Positions 7,559-16,798 of a stretch of DNA of 64,000 nt are shown here, one piece after another. The notes under the pieces were generated by a model that was not told where the DNA came from, made no database searches, and saw nothing but the letters and a program-made list of their open reading frames with translations. Each line of letters begins with the position of its first letter. Within the stretch, counting starts at the first letter, position 1. The stretch is from Lacrimispora indolis DSM 755 (lineage in GTDB: Bacteria; Bacillota; Clostridia; Lachnospirales; Lachnospiraceae): contig NZ_AZUI01000001.1 in NCBI RefSeq assembly GCF_000526995.1, positions 3,700,001-3,764,000 of the forward strand, in the 5' to 3' direction. Made by a program: the position numbers and the translations under genes.

Positions 7559-8365
7559 TCAATTTGCAAGCATTTCTCTTATACGGCAGCCTCTTTCATA
7601 TGCCTGGCTCAAATAGGAGGCAAGGGGAATGTTCTTATATTCCGGCCTTCCCAAGATGGAAAGCTCTAAAGTGAGCGGTCCCTCATAATGTATCTCATTT
7701 AATTTCCTGGCATACCAGTCCCAGTCAAGAATTCCGTCAAAAGGAAGCAGGTGGCGGTCATCCCGATAATCGATATTCCCGGGCTGTGTCACTCCAAAAT
7801 TATCATGGATGTGAATGCATTTCAGACGGGAACCGAATTTTTTAATCATATCAATGTGAGGGGTATAGCATGCATTATGGCCGCAATCCCAGCAAAAACC
7901 ATGAAAAGGGTCTGTGATGTATTCCATTACGGCATCAATGTGTGGGAGTGGCTCAAGGTTTTCAAAACAGATATGTACATTTTTTGATTTTGCGTAATAA
8001 CACAATTCAGCAAACAGATTCAGCCCTTCCTCAGAAACGTTGGGAGCAGTGTTGCCTACTGTTACATGCATGACACATTTGTCTACCTGGATTTTCCGGC
8101 AGGCATTAATGATGGTTTTCAAATAATTCAAATACTCTTTCCCTGCAGAACCGGCTTCCCAGAGCCGGTTTGCATATTGGAACGGAGCATGTATGGTCTC
8201 AAAATTCAGCTGGTTTTTTAAAGCTTCCTCTGCCCAGAATTCAATGGGCTCAATGCCGGTGAATGTGGTAAAAACACCATTAAAACCGGTTTCTTTAATT
8301 AGTTGAAATTGTTCCTCCACAGATACTTCACTTCCGATAATCGTGGAGATATTGATGTCTCTCAT
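7559..8365 (-). CDS. Sugar phosphate isomerase/epimerase (xylose isomerase-like TIM barrel)
   Basis: The start is set at ATG 8365 (MRDINISTI), preceded by AGGAGG. The 268-residue protein has the pattern of the AP-endonuclease 2/xylose isomerase-like barrel: the conserved metal and substrate residues appear as CFENLEP, FCWDCGHN, CIHIHDNFG and LTLELSILG, spaced along the C-terminal half. Family members interconvert sugars or inositol derivatives; the exact substrate is not readable. It lies 22 bases after the ArsR-type regulator, probably in one transcript, and diverges from an ABC importer and GH2 glycosidase. A role in catabolism of the same imported sugar is the simplest inference. Confidence 0.85.
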   Translation of the reverse strand: MRDINISTIIGSEVSVEEQFQLIKETGFNGVFTTFTGIEPIEFWAEEALKNQLNFETIHAPFQYANRLWEAGSAGKEYLNYLKTIINACRKIQVDKCVMHVTVGNTAPNVSEEGLNLFAELCYYAKSKNVHICFENLEPLPHIDAVMEYITDPFHGFCWDCGHNACYTPHIDMIKKFGSRLKCIHIHDNFGVTQPGNIDYRDDRHLLPFDGILDWDWYARKLNEIHYEGPLTLELSILGRPEYKNIPLASYLSQAYERGCRIREMLAN

Positions 8366-8387
8366 AATTTTCCTCCTGTTTTTCAAA

Positions 8388-9356
8388 TTAATATATTAAG
8401 TTCATGATAATTCCCTGCGGATAATCACCGTATTTCTCACCAAATAAATTAATACCTCCAATATATCTGGCATCTTTTTTTATGGCTATGATCAGAGAAA
8501 TATATGGGTATTTCTCCAGTTCCAGATCTCCGATATGCAGATCCGGATTTATCAGCCTTCTGTCCAAGTATCCACCGTCTTCCCTGACAGAAAACGTTTT
8601 TAACAGGCCATACTGAGTTCTTCCATTGGACCATGCAGCAGGCGTCAGACGTCCCCGTCTGGCTCCGAAATCGCCGGGCGAGCAAAATGTAGTGATTTCA
8701 TGCCCATTTACTGAAATTGTAATATCGGAGGGCCAATCTTCCAGATAACCGGGGGCTTCTGAACATAATTCCATAGAAAATGAAATCTCATGAAGATCCA
8801 GCAAAGGATTGATCAGATTTTGAAAACGATATTCAATAAACCCCTGCTGAAACCATAAAAGCTGAGCCTTCATGCGATAAGGGGAATAAAACGAAGTAGG
8901 ACTGTCGTATGTGTCAATGGCTCCGTTTTCATCTGCCAGTCCACATGTGGGTTCAACCTGACACTGAAAATAATTGCCGATGGGCATGTCAACTACGATG
9001 GTGTTATCCACAACATCCAAATCAGAATCAAAGGTCTCCAGAGTAAATGTCTGTATGCTGCATATGCATACCCGCATGGAACCATGGTTTCCGGGCTGGG
9101 TTTCCGTCACGACCATACGGGCTTCCTCCAGACATTTGATATGGGCGGCGGTTGATGATACAGGAATAGATAAGATAGAAGCAATTTCCTGTATTGACAG
9201 AGGGGTTGTTTTTAACAAATTTAAAATATTGAGCCGAACCGGAGAGGAGAGTGCTTTCCCAATCGAAATAATATGGCTGTGATGGGCGAGGTTACTTAGG
9301 TTTAATTCAATATCCCGTTCACCAATAATCTTAACAGGAGCTTTTTGTTTTTTCAT
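8388..9356 (-). CDS. ArsR-type winged-helix regulator with a large C-terminal domain
   Basis: A 322-residue protein. Residues about 30-105 form an ArsR-like winged helix (ALSSPVRLNILNLL, LSIQEIASILSIPVSSTAAH, CLEEARMVVTE). The remaining roughly 215 residues are not the short ArsR type: they contain beta-rich segments such as DITISVNGHEITTFCSPG and are probably a ligand-sensing domain. No metal-binding Cys pair like that of ArsR/SmtB is seen, so a sugar or oligosaccharide ligand is more likely. It is transcribed divergently from the ABC importer operon, whose promoter lies in the shared 306-base gap, and probably controls it. Confidence 0.8.
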   Translation of the reverse strand: MKKQKAPVKIIGERDIELNLSNLAHHSHIISIGKALSSPVRLNILNLLKTTPLSIQEIASILSIPVSSTAAHIKCLEEARMVVTETQPGNHGSMRVCICSIQTFTLETFDSDLDVVDNTIVVDMPIGNYFQCQVEPTCGLADENGAIDTYDSPTSFYSPYRMKAQLLWFQQGFIEYRFQNLINPLLDLHEISFSMELCSEAPGYLEDWPSDITISVNGHEITTFCSPGDFGARRGRLTPAAWSNGRTQYGLLKTFSVREDGGYLDRRLINPDLHIGDLELEKYPYISLIIAIKKDARYIGGINLFGEKYGDYPQGIIMNLIY

Positions 9357-9507
9357 AGGAATCCCTTTCTTACATTATTACATTATTTTTGGAGTTAAAA
9401 TCGATTATTAAAAACATAAAAAATGGAATAAAAAAATAAAATACAACAAATGAGAATGAGGTAATTTGTGCATTATATACAAAATAAAACAATTTATCCT
9501 CTCGATA

Positions 9508-9536
9508 TTGACGAATAAAACAAAACATGATACTAT
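9508..9536 (+). promoter_or_regulatory. Sigma-A promoter of the ABC/GH2 operon
   Basis: TTGACG at 9508-9513, a 17-base spacer and TACTAT at 9531-9536 form a near-consensus vegetative promoter. It lies about 125 bases before the solute-binding protein start, leaving a long AT-rich leader where the divergent ArsR-type regulator could bind. Confidence 0.75.
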
Positions 9537-9662
9537 TTGGTTAACAAAAATACAGTAATAATCTTACTGGAAATGAGAAGTGGTTACTCATTTATTACAG
9601 TATTATTATAATAAATAGTGGGAGGATTTTCAAGTAAAATTTCAAAAGAAAAGGAGAAAAAC

Positions 9663-10982
9663 ATGAAAAGACAGGCGGTATTATTATTATCCACATTGAT
9701 GGCTTTTTCCCTGGCAGCATGCGGGGGAGCCCCTTCTTCGAAAACGACGGCGGAAAAAACTGAGGCAGCGGCGCAGGAGACAGCACCTGCATCCGATGCG
9801 GAAAAAGGAGATGAGCGGACAAAGATTACCTTTATTAATGGATTTACCGGGGGCGACGGTCCTTTTATGAGAAAAATCGTAGACGGTTTTAACGAATCAC
9901 AGGATCAATATTTTATAGAACAGCTGCAAGATGCCGATCATTATACAAAATTTAAGTCTGATCATTTTGATATGCTGATCATTCATGCTGACTGGATTTC
10001 CACTTATCATGCTTTGGGACTTCTTAGGGAGGTATCGGATTTGTATGACAAAGCTGGAATATCTTTTGATAAGGACTTCCATCCGATTACCCAGTCCTAT
10101 GCGAAATATGATGACGGAGTCTTTGCCTTCCCTTTGGATCTTTATGCAGAAACGTTTTACTATAATAAGGAGCTGGTTGATACTCCGCCAAAGAATTATG
10201 ACGATATGATAGCGCTGCGCGATAAGCTTGATTCTGTAAATACCGGTATTTATCCCATTGGAATTCCTCTGACAGGAGATCAGCAGTGGGCATGGATGAC
10301 TGCCCTTGGCCAGTCTGGATGCAACTGGGTCGAAGGAGAGCATATCAAAATGGATACCGAAGAAATCTGCGATGCGTTTATGAAGGTACATAATCTGATT
10401 TATAAAGACCACCTCAGTGCAGAAGGGCTGGGAGACCAGGATCATTACAATACTTTTGTGAATGAATCTGCGGATAATGCAAGCGTTAAAAGCGCCGTAT
10501 GTCTCACAGGTCCCTGGAATTACACGGCAGCGAAAGAAATTCTGGGGGACAATCTTGGAATTGGGGTTCTTCCTCAGTTATACGGAGATACGCCATGCGT
10601 ACCTGCCGGCGGACATACGTTCGGTGTATCTGCTGAAGTGACGGACCAGAAAAAACTTGATGGTATTGCAGCATTTATGAAATATGCATATCAGCCTGAT
10701 GTGATGCTTAACTGGGCAGATTCCGGTCAGGCGCCCATCCATCTGGCAACCATGGAAAAAGTGAAGGACAACCCGGAAAAATATCCGGTTGCAAATGTTA
10801 ATTACGGAATATTTGATGATGCGATGATCCTTCCGGCAATTTATAATATCCGCGAACAGGTCAAATATGTTAACTCAACAGTTTGGGCACTGGTGCTTCA
10901 GGAACCTGAATTAACCGGAGATCAGCTGATGGCAGAACTGAAGAATGCAACGGATATTGCTATTGAGCTTTCGGAACAGTAA
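9663..10982 (+). CDS. ABC transporter carbohydrate-binding lipoprotein
   Basis: ATG at 9663 follows AAAAGGAG. The 439-residue protein has a lipoprotein signal (KRQAVLLLSTLMAFSLAAC) with lipidated Cys20, a Thr/Ala/Glu-rich linker, and an extracellular family 1 solute-binding fold (for example FAFPLDLYAETFYYNKEL, CLTGPWNY, VPAGGHTFGVSA). It should be anchored outside the membrane and deliver a sugar or oligosaccharide to the two permeases that follow. No ATPase gene is present in this operon. As is common in Clostridia, a shared MsmK-type ATPase encoded elsewhere probably energises it. The GH2 enzyme in the operon suggests a beta-linked glycoside substrate. Confidence 0.93.
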   Translation: MKRQAVLLLSTLMAFSLAACGGAPSSKTTAEKTEAAAQETAPASDAEKGDERTKITFINGFTGGDGPFMRKIVDGFNESQDQYFIEQLQDADHYTKFKSDHFDMLIIHADWISTYHALGLLREVSDLYDKAGISFDKDFHPITQSYAKYDDGVFAFPLDLYAETFYYNKELVDTPPKNYDDMIALRDKLDSVNTGIYPIGIPLTGDQQWAWMTALGQSGCNWVEGEHIKMDTEEICDAFMKVHNLIYKDHLSAEGLGDQDHYNTFVNESADNASVKSAVCLTGPWNYTAAKEILGDNLGIGVLPQLYGDTPCVPAGGHTFGVSAEVTDQKKLDGIAAFMKYAYQPDVMLNWADSGQAPIHLATMEKVKDNPEKYPVANVNYGIFDDAMILPAIYNIREQVKYVNSTVWALVLQEPELTGDQLMAELKNATDIAIELSEQ

Positions 10983-11032
10983 TCAATAGATTCAGTTAAG
11001 ATAACAAGGTTTACAGAAAGTAAAGGAAAATT

Positions 11033-11923
11033 ATGAAGAAAAAGAGCATGGCTGTCTTGTTTATAGTACCTTTCATTATCTTTTTTATTATGTTTTGGCT
11101 TATGCCGTTTGTATATGGCGTTATCATGAGCGTAACTAAGTACAGCCTTGTAAAGGGAAATCAGGGTTTTGTTGGATTGGATAACTATATCAAGATACTA
11201 TTTTCTTCTTCCATGTATCATAAGGCATTTATGCTTGGTCTAAAAAATACCCTGATTTTTGTAGGGGCGACGACACCTTTTCTTGTAGTGGGAAGCCTGG
11301 CTCTGGCACTTTTGCTGGACCGGCTTCCCGGGAAGGTGAGAGGAGCGTTCCGGACGATATATTTTGTATCTTATTCTGTATCGGTAACAGCGGTAACCGC
11401 CGTTTTTATATGGCTTATGAAAGGAAACGGCGGGTATCTCAATAACCTGATGCTCAGCATGGGAATGATTAAAAAAGCGGTCCCATGGCTGGAACAACAG
11501 CCGTTTGTGTGGGTTTCACTGACAGCAGCCACTGTATGGTGGACAATCGGCTATAATATGATGTTGTTTGTAAATGCCCTGAATGAAATAGACATGCAGT
11601 TATATGAAGCGTCAGCAATTGATGGTGCCGGTTTTTGGACACAGCTTAAATACATTATTTTTCCAGGGATTAAAAATGTATTTTTCTTTGTGCTTATGAC
11701 TACGATTATTGCCTCCTTTAATGTATATGGACAGACCAGGCTGATGACTAAGGGCGGGCCTGGTGAAACGACGAAGTCTTTCATTATGGTGATTACATCC
11801 ACCATTATGGACAGAAATGATCTGGGAGTCGGAAGTGCCATGACCGTATTGATGGGGACCGTGATTGTGCTTTGTTCAATTGGTCAGTATTATCTTACCA
11901 AAGAAAAAGAAGAATTAAGGTAG
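11033..11923 (+). CDS. ABC sugar permease, MalF/UgpA type
   Basis: A 296-residue inner-membrane permease with six predicted spans, starting with a typical hydrophobic KSMAVLFIVPFIIFFIMFWL segment. The cytoplasmic EAA loop is visible as YEASAIDGAGFWTQLKYIIFP (around residues 189-209), the contact with the ATPase. It lies 50 bases after the binding-protein gene and 8 bases before the second permease, with which it should form a heterodimer. Confidence 0.93.
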   Translation: MKKKSMAVLFIVPFIIFFIMFWLMPFVYGVIMSVTKYSLVKGNQGFVGLDNYIKILFSSSMYHKAFMLGLKNTLIFVGATTPFLVVGSLALALLLDRLPGKVRGAFRTIYFVSYSVSVTAVTAVFIWLMKGNGGYLNNLMLSMGMIKKAVPWLEQQPFVWVSLTAATVWWTIGYNMMLFVNALNEIDMQLYEASAIDGAGFWTQLKYIIFPGIKNVFFFVLMTTIIASFNVYGQTRLMTKGGPGETTKSFIMVITSTIMDRNDLGVGSAMTVLMGTVIVLCSIGQYYLTKEKEELR

Positions 11924-11931
11924 GTGGAATT

Positions 11932-12762
11932 ATGAAAGAAAAAAATTTCAGTAAAATATTTTTAGTTGTTCTTGCCTGCCTGGTTGCATATATCTTTCTC
12001 CTTCCGCTTTTGTTTATGTTCTTTACCAGTTTTAAAGGAATTGCAGAATCCGTTACGTCCAAAACTCTTCTTCCCAAGACGTGGACATTAGATAATTACA
12101 GGGAGTTGTTTATGAATACCGCTACATCTCCCATACTCCTCTGGCTTTTTAATACGGTGATTGTTACGGTAGCAGGTACAGCACTCAGAATTACAGTCAG
12201 TGTACTGGCTGCTTATTCCCTGGCCAGACTTCCGCTGCCAGGCAAGAGTTTTCTTTTGGTATCACTGATCTGGGCCATGGCAGTCCCGGAAATTGTGACG
12301 TACTTTCCTCTGTTTTATACGTTCAAGTTAATGGGAGGTTTAAATACATTCTGGCCTCTGATTCTGCCGTCAGGATCCGGAGTTATGTGCATATATCTGA
12401 TATACAATTTTCTGTTAGCTTTCCCGCAGGAGCTGGAGGAGGCCGGATTCGTGGAAGGGGCCAATGTTTTCCAGGTATTATGGCATATAGTGCTGCCGTC
12501 AGTCAAGCCGGTCGTTATTACGCAGGCATTTATTACATTCTTAGGTTTATATAACAGCTACTTGTGGCCGTCGCTGGTGATTAACAGGAATGAAACAAGA
12601 ACTATCACATTAGGGATTGCAGCCCTGGTTTTGGGAGAAAATTACACAAATCCGGGAATGATGATGGCATCGACTGTGATATCGGTGCTTCCGGTCATGG
12701 TTATCTTCATTTTTGCCAACAAATATATTGTTAAAGGCTTTACGCAATCGGGAATTAAGTAA
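11932..12762 (+). CDS. ABC sugar permease, MalG/UgpE type
   Basis: The start is set at ATG 11932 (MKEKNFSKIF) after GGTAGGTGG; the upstream in-frame extension lies inside the previous gene. The 276-residue protein has six spans and the EAA loop as ELEEAGFVEGANVFQVLWHI followed by VLPSVKP. It is the second half of the permease pair. The GH2 gene follows 11 bases later, so uptake and hydrolysis are co-expressed. Confidence 0.93.
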   Translation: MKEKNFSKIFLVVLACLVAYIFLLPLLFMFFTSFKGIAESVTSKTLLPKTWTLDNYRELFMNTATSPILLWLFNTVIVTVAGTALRITVSVLAAYSLARLPLPGKSFLLVSLIWAMAVPEIVTYFPLFYTFKLMGGLNTFWPLILPSGSGVMCIYLIYNFLLAFPQELEEAGFVEGANVFQVLWHIVLPSVKPVVITQAFITFLGLYNSYLWPSLVINRNETRTITLGIAALVLGENYTNPGMMMASTVISVLPVMVIFIFANKYIVKGFTQSGIK

Positions 12763-12773
12763 GGAGAATAGCA

Positions 12774-14543
12774 ATGAGAGAAGAATACCCCCGTCCGGAC
12801 TTTGTGAGAAACGAATGGATGAATTTAAACGGTTCCTGGGATTTTATATATGGTAATGATAAAACAAAGATTGAAGTTCCGTTCGTGTGCCAAAGCGAAA
12901 AAAGTGGTGTCAATAAGAGAATAACGGAAGATCATGTGACTTATGAACGCAGGTTTTGTGTGCCGGAGAAATGGAAGGGGAAAGAGATTCTCTTAAATTT
13001 CGGTGCTGTGGATTATCAGTGCAGGGTTTATATTAATAACAGTTGTATTGGCAGTCATATTGGGGGACAGACGACCTTTTCATTTCCAATTGCTGAATAT
13101 CTGACATGGGCGGAAGAGACAATAAGGGTTGAGATTGAAGATCCGTTAAAAGATGAAATGATTCCCAGAGGAAAACAGTTCTGGGAAGAGGAGTCCAGTT
13201 TTATCTGGTATACCCCAAGTACGGGAATCTGGCAGACGGTCTGGTTGGAACCGGTTTCCGAAACCTGTCTGAAATGGGTGCATTTTACATCGGATATTGA
13301 TGAGGGAACTGTACGCATCGATTATCAGCTGACTGAAACGTCAATTTTGCCATGCAGAGTGCATTTGCTCATCACCCTGGGAGAGGAAGAGATCTTTCAC
13401 GGAAATATGCTTTGCAATACGGCAAGAAACAGTCTGACTGTGGATATCTTTCGAAAAAAAGCAATGGAAGGTTCCTTTCATTTTATGGGAAACTACTGGA
13501 GTCCGGAAAATCCGGTCCTGTATCATGTGTTCATCCAGGTAGAAGAAGGAGATTCCGGCATAAGGGCAGATGTGGTGGAATCTTATTTTGGAATGAGAAA
13601 AATACACGTAGAAGACGGAAAGCTTTATTTAAATAATCAGCCTTATTATCAAAAACTTGTTTTGGACCAGGGATATTGGAAGGAAGGTCTGATTACGGCT
13701 CCTGATGATCAGGAATATTGTAATGACATCTTAAAAGCAAAGGCTATGGGATTTAATGGCTGCAGAAAACATGAAAAAGTGGAAGATCCCAGATTTTTAT
13801 ACTGGGCAGATAAACTGGGGTTCCTTGTATGGGAAGGTATGGCTAGTTTCTGGTCCTATACACCTCAGGCGGCTGCGGCATTTACCAGGGAATGGCTGGA
13901 GGTCATAGAAAGGGATTATAATCATCCTTCTGTTGTGGTTTGGGGATTGCTGAATGAAAGCTGGGGAGTACCTCAAATTTATGCCAATAAACAACAGCAG
14001 AGTTTTGCACAGTCATTGTACTATCTGGCGCATGGACTGGATTCGACACGTCTGGTGATTTCTAATGATGGCTGGGAAATGACGGAAAGTGACATCTGTG
14101 CAATTCATAGCTATAAACATGGTGACATAGATGATAAGAAACAGCATCAGCTGTTTGCAGAATGTCTCAGGAAGGTGGATGGTCTTCCTTTTATTATGGA
14201 AAAGCATCCTTATGCAAAAGGGTTTTCCTATAGCGGACAGCCCATTGTTCTTACGGAGTGCGGCGGAATCCGGATAAAGAAAGAAAAGACTGAAGAAATT
14301 ACCGGAGAAAAGGCAATGCGGGCGGGAGGCCAGGATTGGGGATATACCTCTGTGCCGGACACTGATTTTCTGAAAGAGTATGAAAGGGTGATTCATGCAA
14401 TCTATGATTCGGATTTGATCAATGGTTTTTGTTATACGCAGCTGACTGATGTGGAACAGGAATCAAACGGACTTTTGACGAGGGATCATCAGTACAAGTT
14501 TAAGCCGGAAGATATTCGGAAAATAAACGACCGGAAAAGATGA
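12774..14543 (+). CDS. Glycoside hydrolase family 2 (beta-galactosidase/glucuronidase-like)
   Basis: A 589-residue cytosolic enzyme without a signal peptide, starting at ATG 12774 after TAAGGAG. Order: sugar-binding jelly-roll domain (LNGSWDFIYGND, YERRF.VPEKWKGKEILLNFGA), immunoglobulin-like domain, then a TIM barrel. The acid/base Glu395 is in WGLLNESWG and the nucleophile Glu495 in LTECGG, both standard GH2 motifs. It is shorter than LacZ and near the length of beta-glucuronidases, but the sequence does not settle galactoside, glucuronide or mannoside specificity. It would split a glycoside brought in by the upstream ABC system. Confidence 0.9.
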   Translation: MREEYPRPDFVRNEWMNLNGSWDFIYGNDKTKIEVPFVCQSEKSGVNKRITEDHVTYERRFCVPEKWKGKEILLNFGAVDYQCRVYINNSCIGSHIGGQTTFSFPIAEYLTWAEETIRVEIEDPLKDEMIPRGKQFWEEESSFIWYTPSTGIWQTVWLEPVSETCLKWVHFTSDIDEGTVRIDYQLTETSILPCRVHLLITLGEEEIFHGNMLCNTARNSLTVDIFRKKAMEGSFHFMGNYWSPENPVLYHVFIQVEEGDSGIRADVVESYFGMRKIHVEDGKLYLNNQPYYQKLVLDQGYWKEGLITAPDDQEYCNDILKAKAMGFNGCRKHEKVEDPRFLYWADKLGFLVWEGMASFWSYTPQAAAAFTREWLEVIERDYNHPSVVVWGLLNESWGVPQIYANKQQQSFAQSLYYLAHGLDSTRLVISNDGWEMTESDICAIHSYKHGDIDDKKQHQLFAECLRKVDGLPFIMEKHPYAKGFSYSGQPIVLTECGGIRIKKEKTEEITGEKAMRAGGQDWGYTSVPDTDFLKEYERVIHAIYDSDLINGFCYTQLTDVEQESNGLLTRDHQYKFKPEDIRKINDRKR

Positions 14544-14588
14544 GAAAGCCTTGGATCAGCCTTGGCAATCATGAAATTGGAGAGAATT

Positions 14589-15395
14589 ATGGGTAACAGG
14601 GAAATTTTGAATCAAACGAAATTATTTGTACTGGATATGGACGGAACGTTTTATCTGGGGGATCAGATTCTTTCCGGTGCCCTGGACTTTTTAAGGGAAG
14701 TGGAAGATAGTGGGCGCCAGTACGTTTTTTTTACAAATAACTCCTCGAAATCTCCGGAAAGCTATAGAAAGAAACTGGAAAAAATGAACTGTTATGTAAG
14801 CAAAGATCAGATCATGACATCAGGAGATGTGACGATTCAGTATATCAATACCTTTTATAAAGGGAAAAAGGTATATCTGATGGGAACAAAAACACTGGAA
14901 GAAAGCTTTGTAAATGCAGACATTCCTTTGACTCAGGATATGCCGGAACTTGTGGTGATTGGCTTTGATACTTCCCTTACATATGAAAAACTGGAAAAGG
15001 CCTGTACTTATATCCGGAATGGAGCTGTGTTTCTGGCCACTCATCTGGATATTAACTGTCCGACAGAAAACGGATTTATTCCGGACTGTGGTTCTGTTTG
15101 CGCGGCAATCAGCCGTTCCACCGGTGTAACCCCCAAATACCTGGGAAAACCTTTTAAAGAAACCGTTGATATGGTAGAAGAAAAGACAGGATTTGACCGA
15201 AAGGAGATGGCGTTTGTTGGAGACAGGATTTATACAGATGTGGCGGCCGGAGTGAAAAATGGAGCGGCTGGTATTCTGGTTCTGACCGGAGAAACAAAAG
15301 AAGAAGATCTGAGGGTTTCCGCGATATCCCCTGATGCTGTTTTTAAAAGCATAAAGGAGATGGGAGATACCTTGAAGCATTTACATATCCGGTGA
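14589..15395 (+). CDS. HAD-IIA hydrolase, NagD/AraL-like sugar phosphatase
   Basis: The start is set at ATG 14589 (MGNREILNQT), which has GGAGAG just upstream; an in-frame ATG at 14562 lacks one. The 268-residue protein has HAD motif I LDMDGT (Asp16 nucleophile, Asp18 acid/base), motif II FFTNNSS, a C2-type cap in the middle, KPFKE as the Lys motif, and motif IV FVGDRIYTDVAAG. Family members dephosphorylate sugar phosphates or p-nitrophenyl phosphate. As the last gene of the ABC/GH2 operon it may remove toxic phosphorylated intermediates. A terminator follows at 15504. Confidence 0.9.
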   Translation: MGNREILNQTKLFVLDMDGTFYLGDQILSGALDFLREVEDSGRQYVFFTNNSSKSPESYRKKLEKMNCYVSKDQIMTSGDVTIQYINTFYKGKKVYLMGTKTLEESFVNADIPLTQDMPELVVIGFDTSLTYEKLEKACTYIRNGAVFLATHLDINCPTENGFIPDCGSVCAAISRSTGVTPKYLGKPFKETVDMVEEKTGFDRKEMAFVGDRIYTDVAAGVKNGAAGILVLTGETKEEDLRVSAISPDAVFKSIKEMGDTLKHLHIR

Positions 15396-15503
15396 TCAAT
15401 GGGGCGCGGTGCGGAAAAATATGCCGCCGGAATATCCAGGACGCTTCCTGTTGGGAGTTTCCGGCGGAAGACCGGAAGATAAATACGATCAAAATCCCAG
15501 ACA

Positions 15504-15546
15504 AAAGGGACTGTGTGCCATTCATGGACACAGTCCCTTTATAATT
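15504..15546 (+). terminator. Terminator of the ABC/GH2/HAD operon
   Basis: AAAGGGACTGTGT (15504-15516) pairs perfectly with ACACAGTCCCTTT (15528-15540), followed by ATAATTT. It lies about 110 bases after the HAD gene stop. Confidence 0.85.
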
Positions 15547-15845
15547 TAGAATTAAACTTCATCATGTTATCCCGGTTGTTCTTTTTTCAATAGAACGCCA
15601 ACGCTCTCGAATAATTTTTAACTCTATCTGTGGATTCATTCTTCAAAAGGGTATGGGTTCCTCCATCTGATTTTTTCTGTTTCTTCAATACATTCAATTA
15701 TGGTCTTTTACCCGTACCATTTACACCCGGCAATCCTGATATTTCTCCGATGAAAATGGAGATAATAAATCCCTTCCTTTAGATGGATTGTATGACCTGT
15801 ATAATTTTTGTATTTAGCCCGGCACAATGTAATGACGTAATTAGC
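15547..15845. other. Intergenic stretch between convergent operons
   Basis: No supported gene. A short minus-strand run around 15640-15710 reads IIECIEETEKIRWRNPYPFE before a stop and looks protein-like, but it has neither start nor length to be called a gene. No clear terminator for the DeoR gene was found here. Confidence 0.35.
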
Positions 15846-16580
15846 TTAGTGTGCGATGATGATGTTTTGACTGCAGCTGCCGCCGTAATCTTCGGTTATG
15901 ATGAAGATATTAGGCCGTTCCTGTAATGGAATATTAAACATTGCTGTAGCCTGAAATTTAGAGCTGTCTGCCAGAATGTAGGAAGAATTACTGGCTTGTA
16001 TAGCAGCATTTTTTATATTGTGTTCGTACTCATCTGCGGATAGCAGTTCCAGCTGGCTGCCCACACCGTTGGCACCTAGAAATGCTGAATCAAAAACATA
16101 GGAATGTATCATTTTTACGGTCTGCTCACCGGCGGTGGAACGAGTACGTTCTTTAATAAATCCGCACAATAAAAAAGTCCGTATATTTTTTTTGTTTAAA
16201 AGTTCGGCATGGGGAATTCCGTTGGTAATGACAGTGATTGAGGTATCATGAATATAGTTAAGCATGGCGAACGTCGTTGAGCCGGAACCGATAAATATTA
16301 AACTGTTAGGCTTTATTTTCTCCGCCGCTGTTTTTGCAATTAACTTTTTTCGGTCAGCGTGAATTGTCTGCTTTTTGTTCATAGACATTTCGGCAACACC
16401 CTTGTCTTTTTTTATGCCGCCGTGAAATCGTATGATGGAACCCTCCTTTTCTAAAGCAGTCAGATCTCTGCGTATGGTTGTAGGAGAAACATCCAACAAA
16501 TGTTCCAAATCAGAAAAGAATAGGAAAGGCTGCTGCTCTAATTGTGCTAATATAATATTCTTCCTTTTATCAAATCCCAT
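15846..16580 (-). CDS. DeoR/GlpR-family regulator of the adjacent PTS operon
   Basis: A 244-residue protein. The N-terminal DeoR helix-turn-helix is clear (KNIILAQLEQQPFLFFSDL, then VSPTTIRRDLTALEKEG, IIRFHGG). The C-terminal sugar-phosphate-sensing domain has the characteristic IFIGSGSTTFAML phosphate loop and later LGANGVG and LADSSKF. Such proteins repress sugar operons and are released by a phosphorylated sugar. It is divergent from the mannose-family PTS and sulfatase genes, with AAATG-containing repeats in the 218-base gap, so that operon is its likely target. Confidence 0.92.
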   Translation of the reverse strand: MGFDKRKNIILAQLEQQPFLFFSDLEHLLDVSPTTIRRDLTALEKEGSIIRFHGGIKKDKGVAEMSMNKKQTIHADRKKLIAKTAAEKIKPNSLIFIGSGSTTFAMLNYIHDTSITVITNGIPHAELLNKKNIRTFLLCGFIKERTRSTAGEQTVKMIHSYVFDSAFLGANGVGSQLELLSADEYEHNIKNAAIQASNSSYILADSSKFQATAMFNIPLQERPNIFIITEDYGGSCSQNIIIAH

Positions 16581-16650
16581 TAATTTATGCCCCCTGAATT
16601 AATCATTCTACAAGTAGTATAGCATAAAGAATTTATAGTATCAATGCCAA

Positions 16651-16710
16651 AAATGATCATTTGAAACTATTAAACCAACCAAATGATTGAAAATAACCAT
16701 AAATGGTTGA
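16651..16710. promoter_or_regulatory. Candidate DeoR operator: palindrome and AAATG repeats
   Basis: A perfect AAATGATCATTT palindrome at 16651-16662 is followed by AAATGATTGA (about 16681-16690) and AAATGGTTGA (16701-16710), two direct copies 20 bases apart. The last overlaps the -35 box of the PTS promoter, which suits a repressor site. Confidence 0.5.
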
Positions 16711-16736
16711 CAAAGATTTATAATAGGTGATAATAT
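16707..16736 (+). promoter_or_regulatory. Promoter of the PTS/sulfatase operon
   Basis: A consensus TTGACA at 16707-16712 is followed after 18 bases by TAATAT at 16731-16736. The first PTS gene starts 62 bases downstream. Confidence 0.7.
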
Positions 16737-16798
16737 ATATATTGATAAACATATGGATATACAAATTTATTAATTTTAACTAAAACAAGGAGGGTTCT

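Noticed and set aside
9897..10445. 182-codon minus-strand frame inside the solute-binding protein gene
   Set aside because: Antisense to a clear lipoprotein gene, with no ribosome site or domain.
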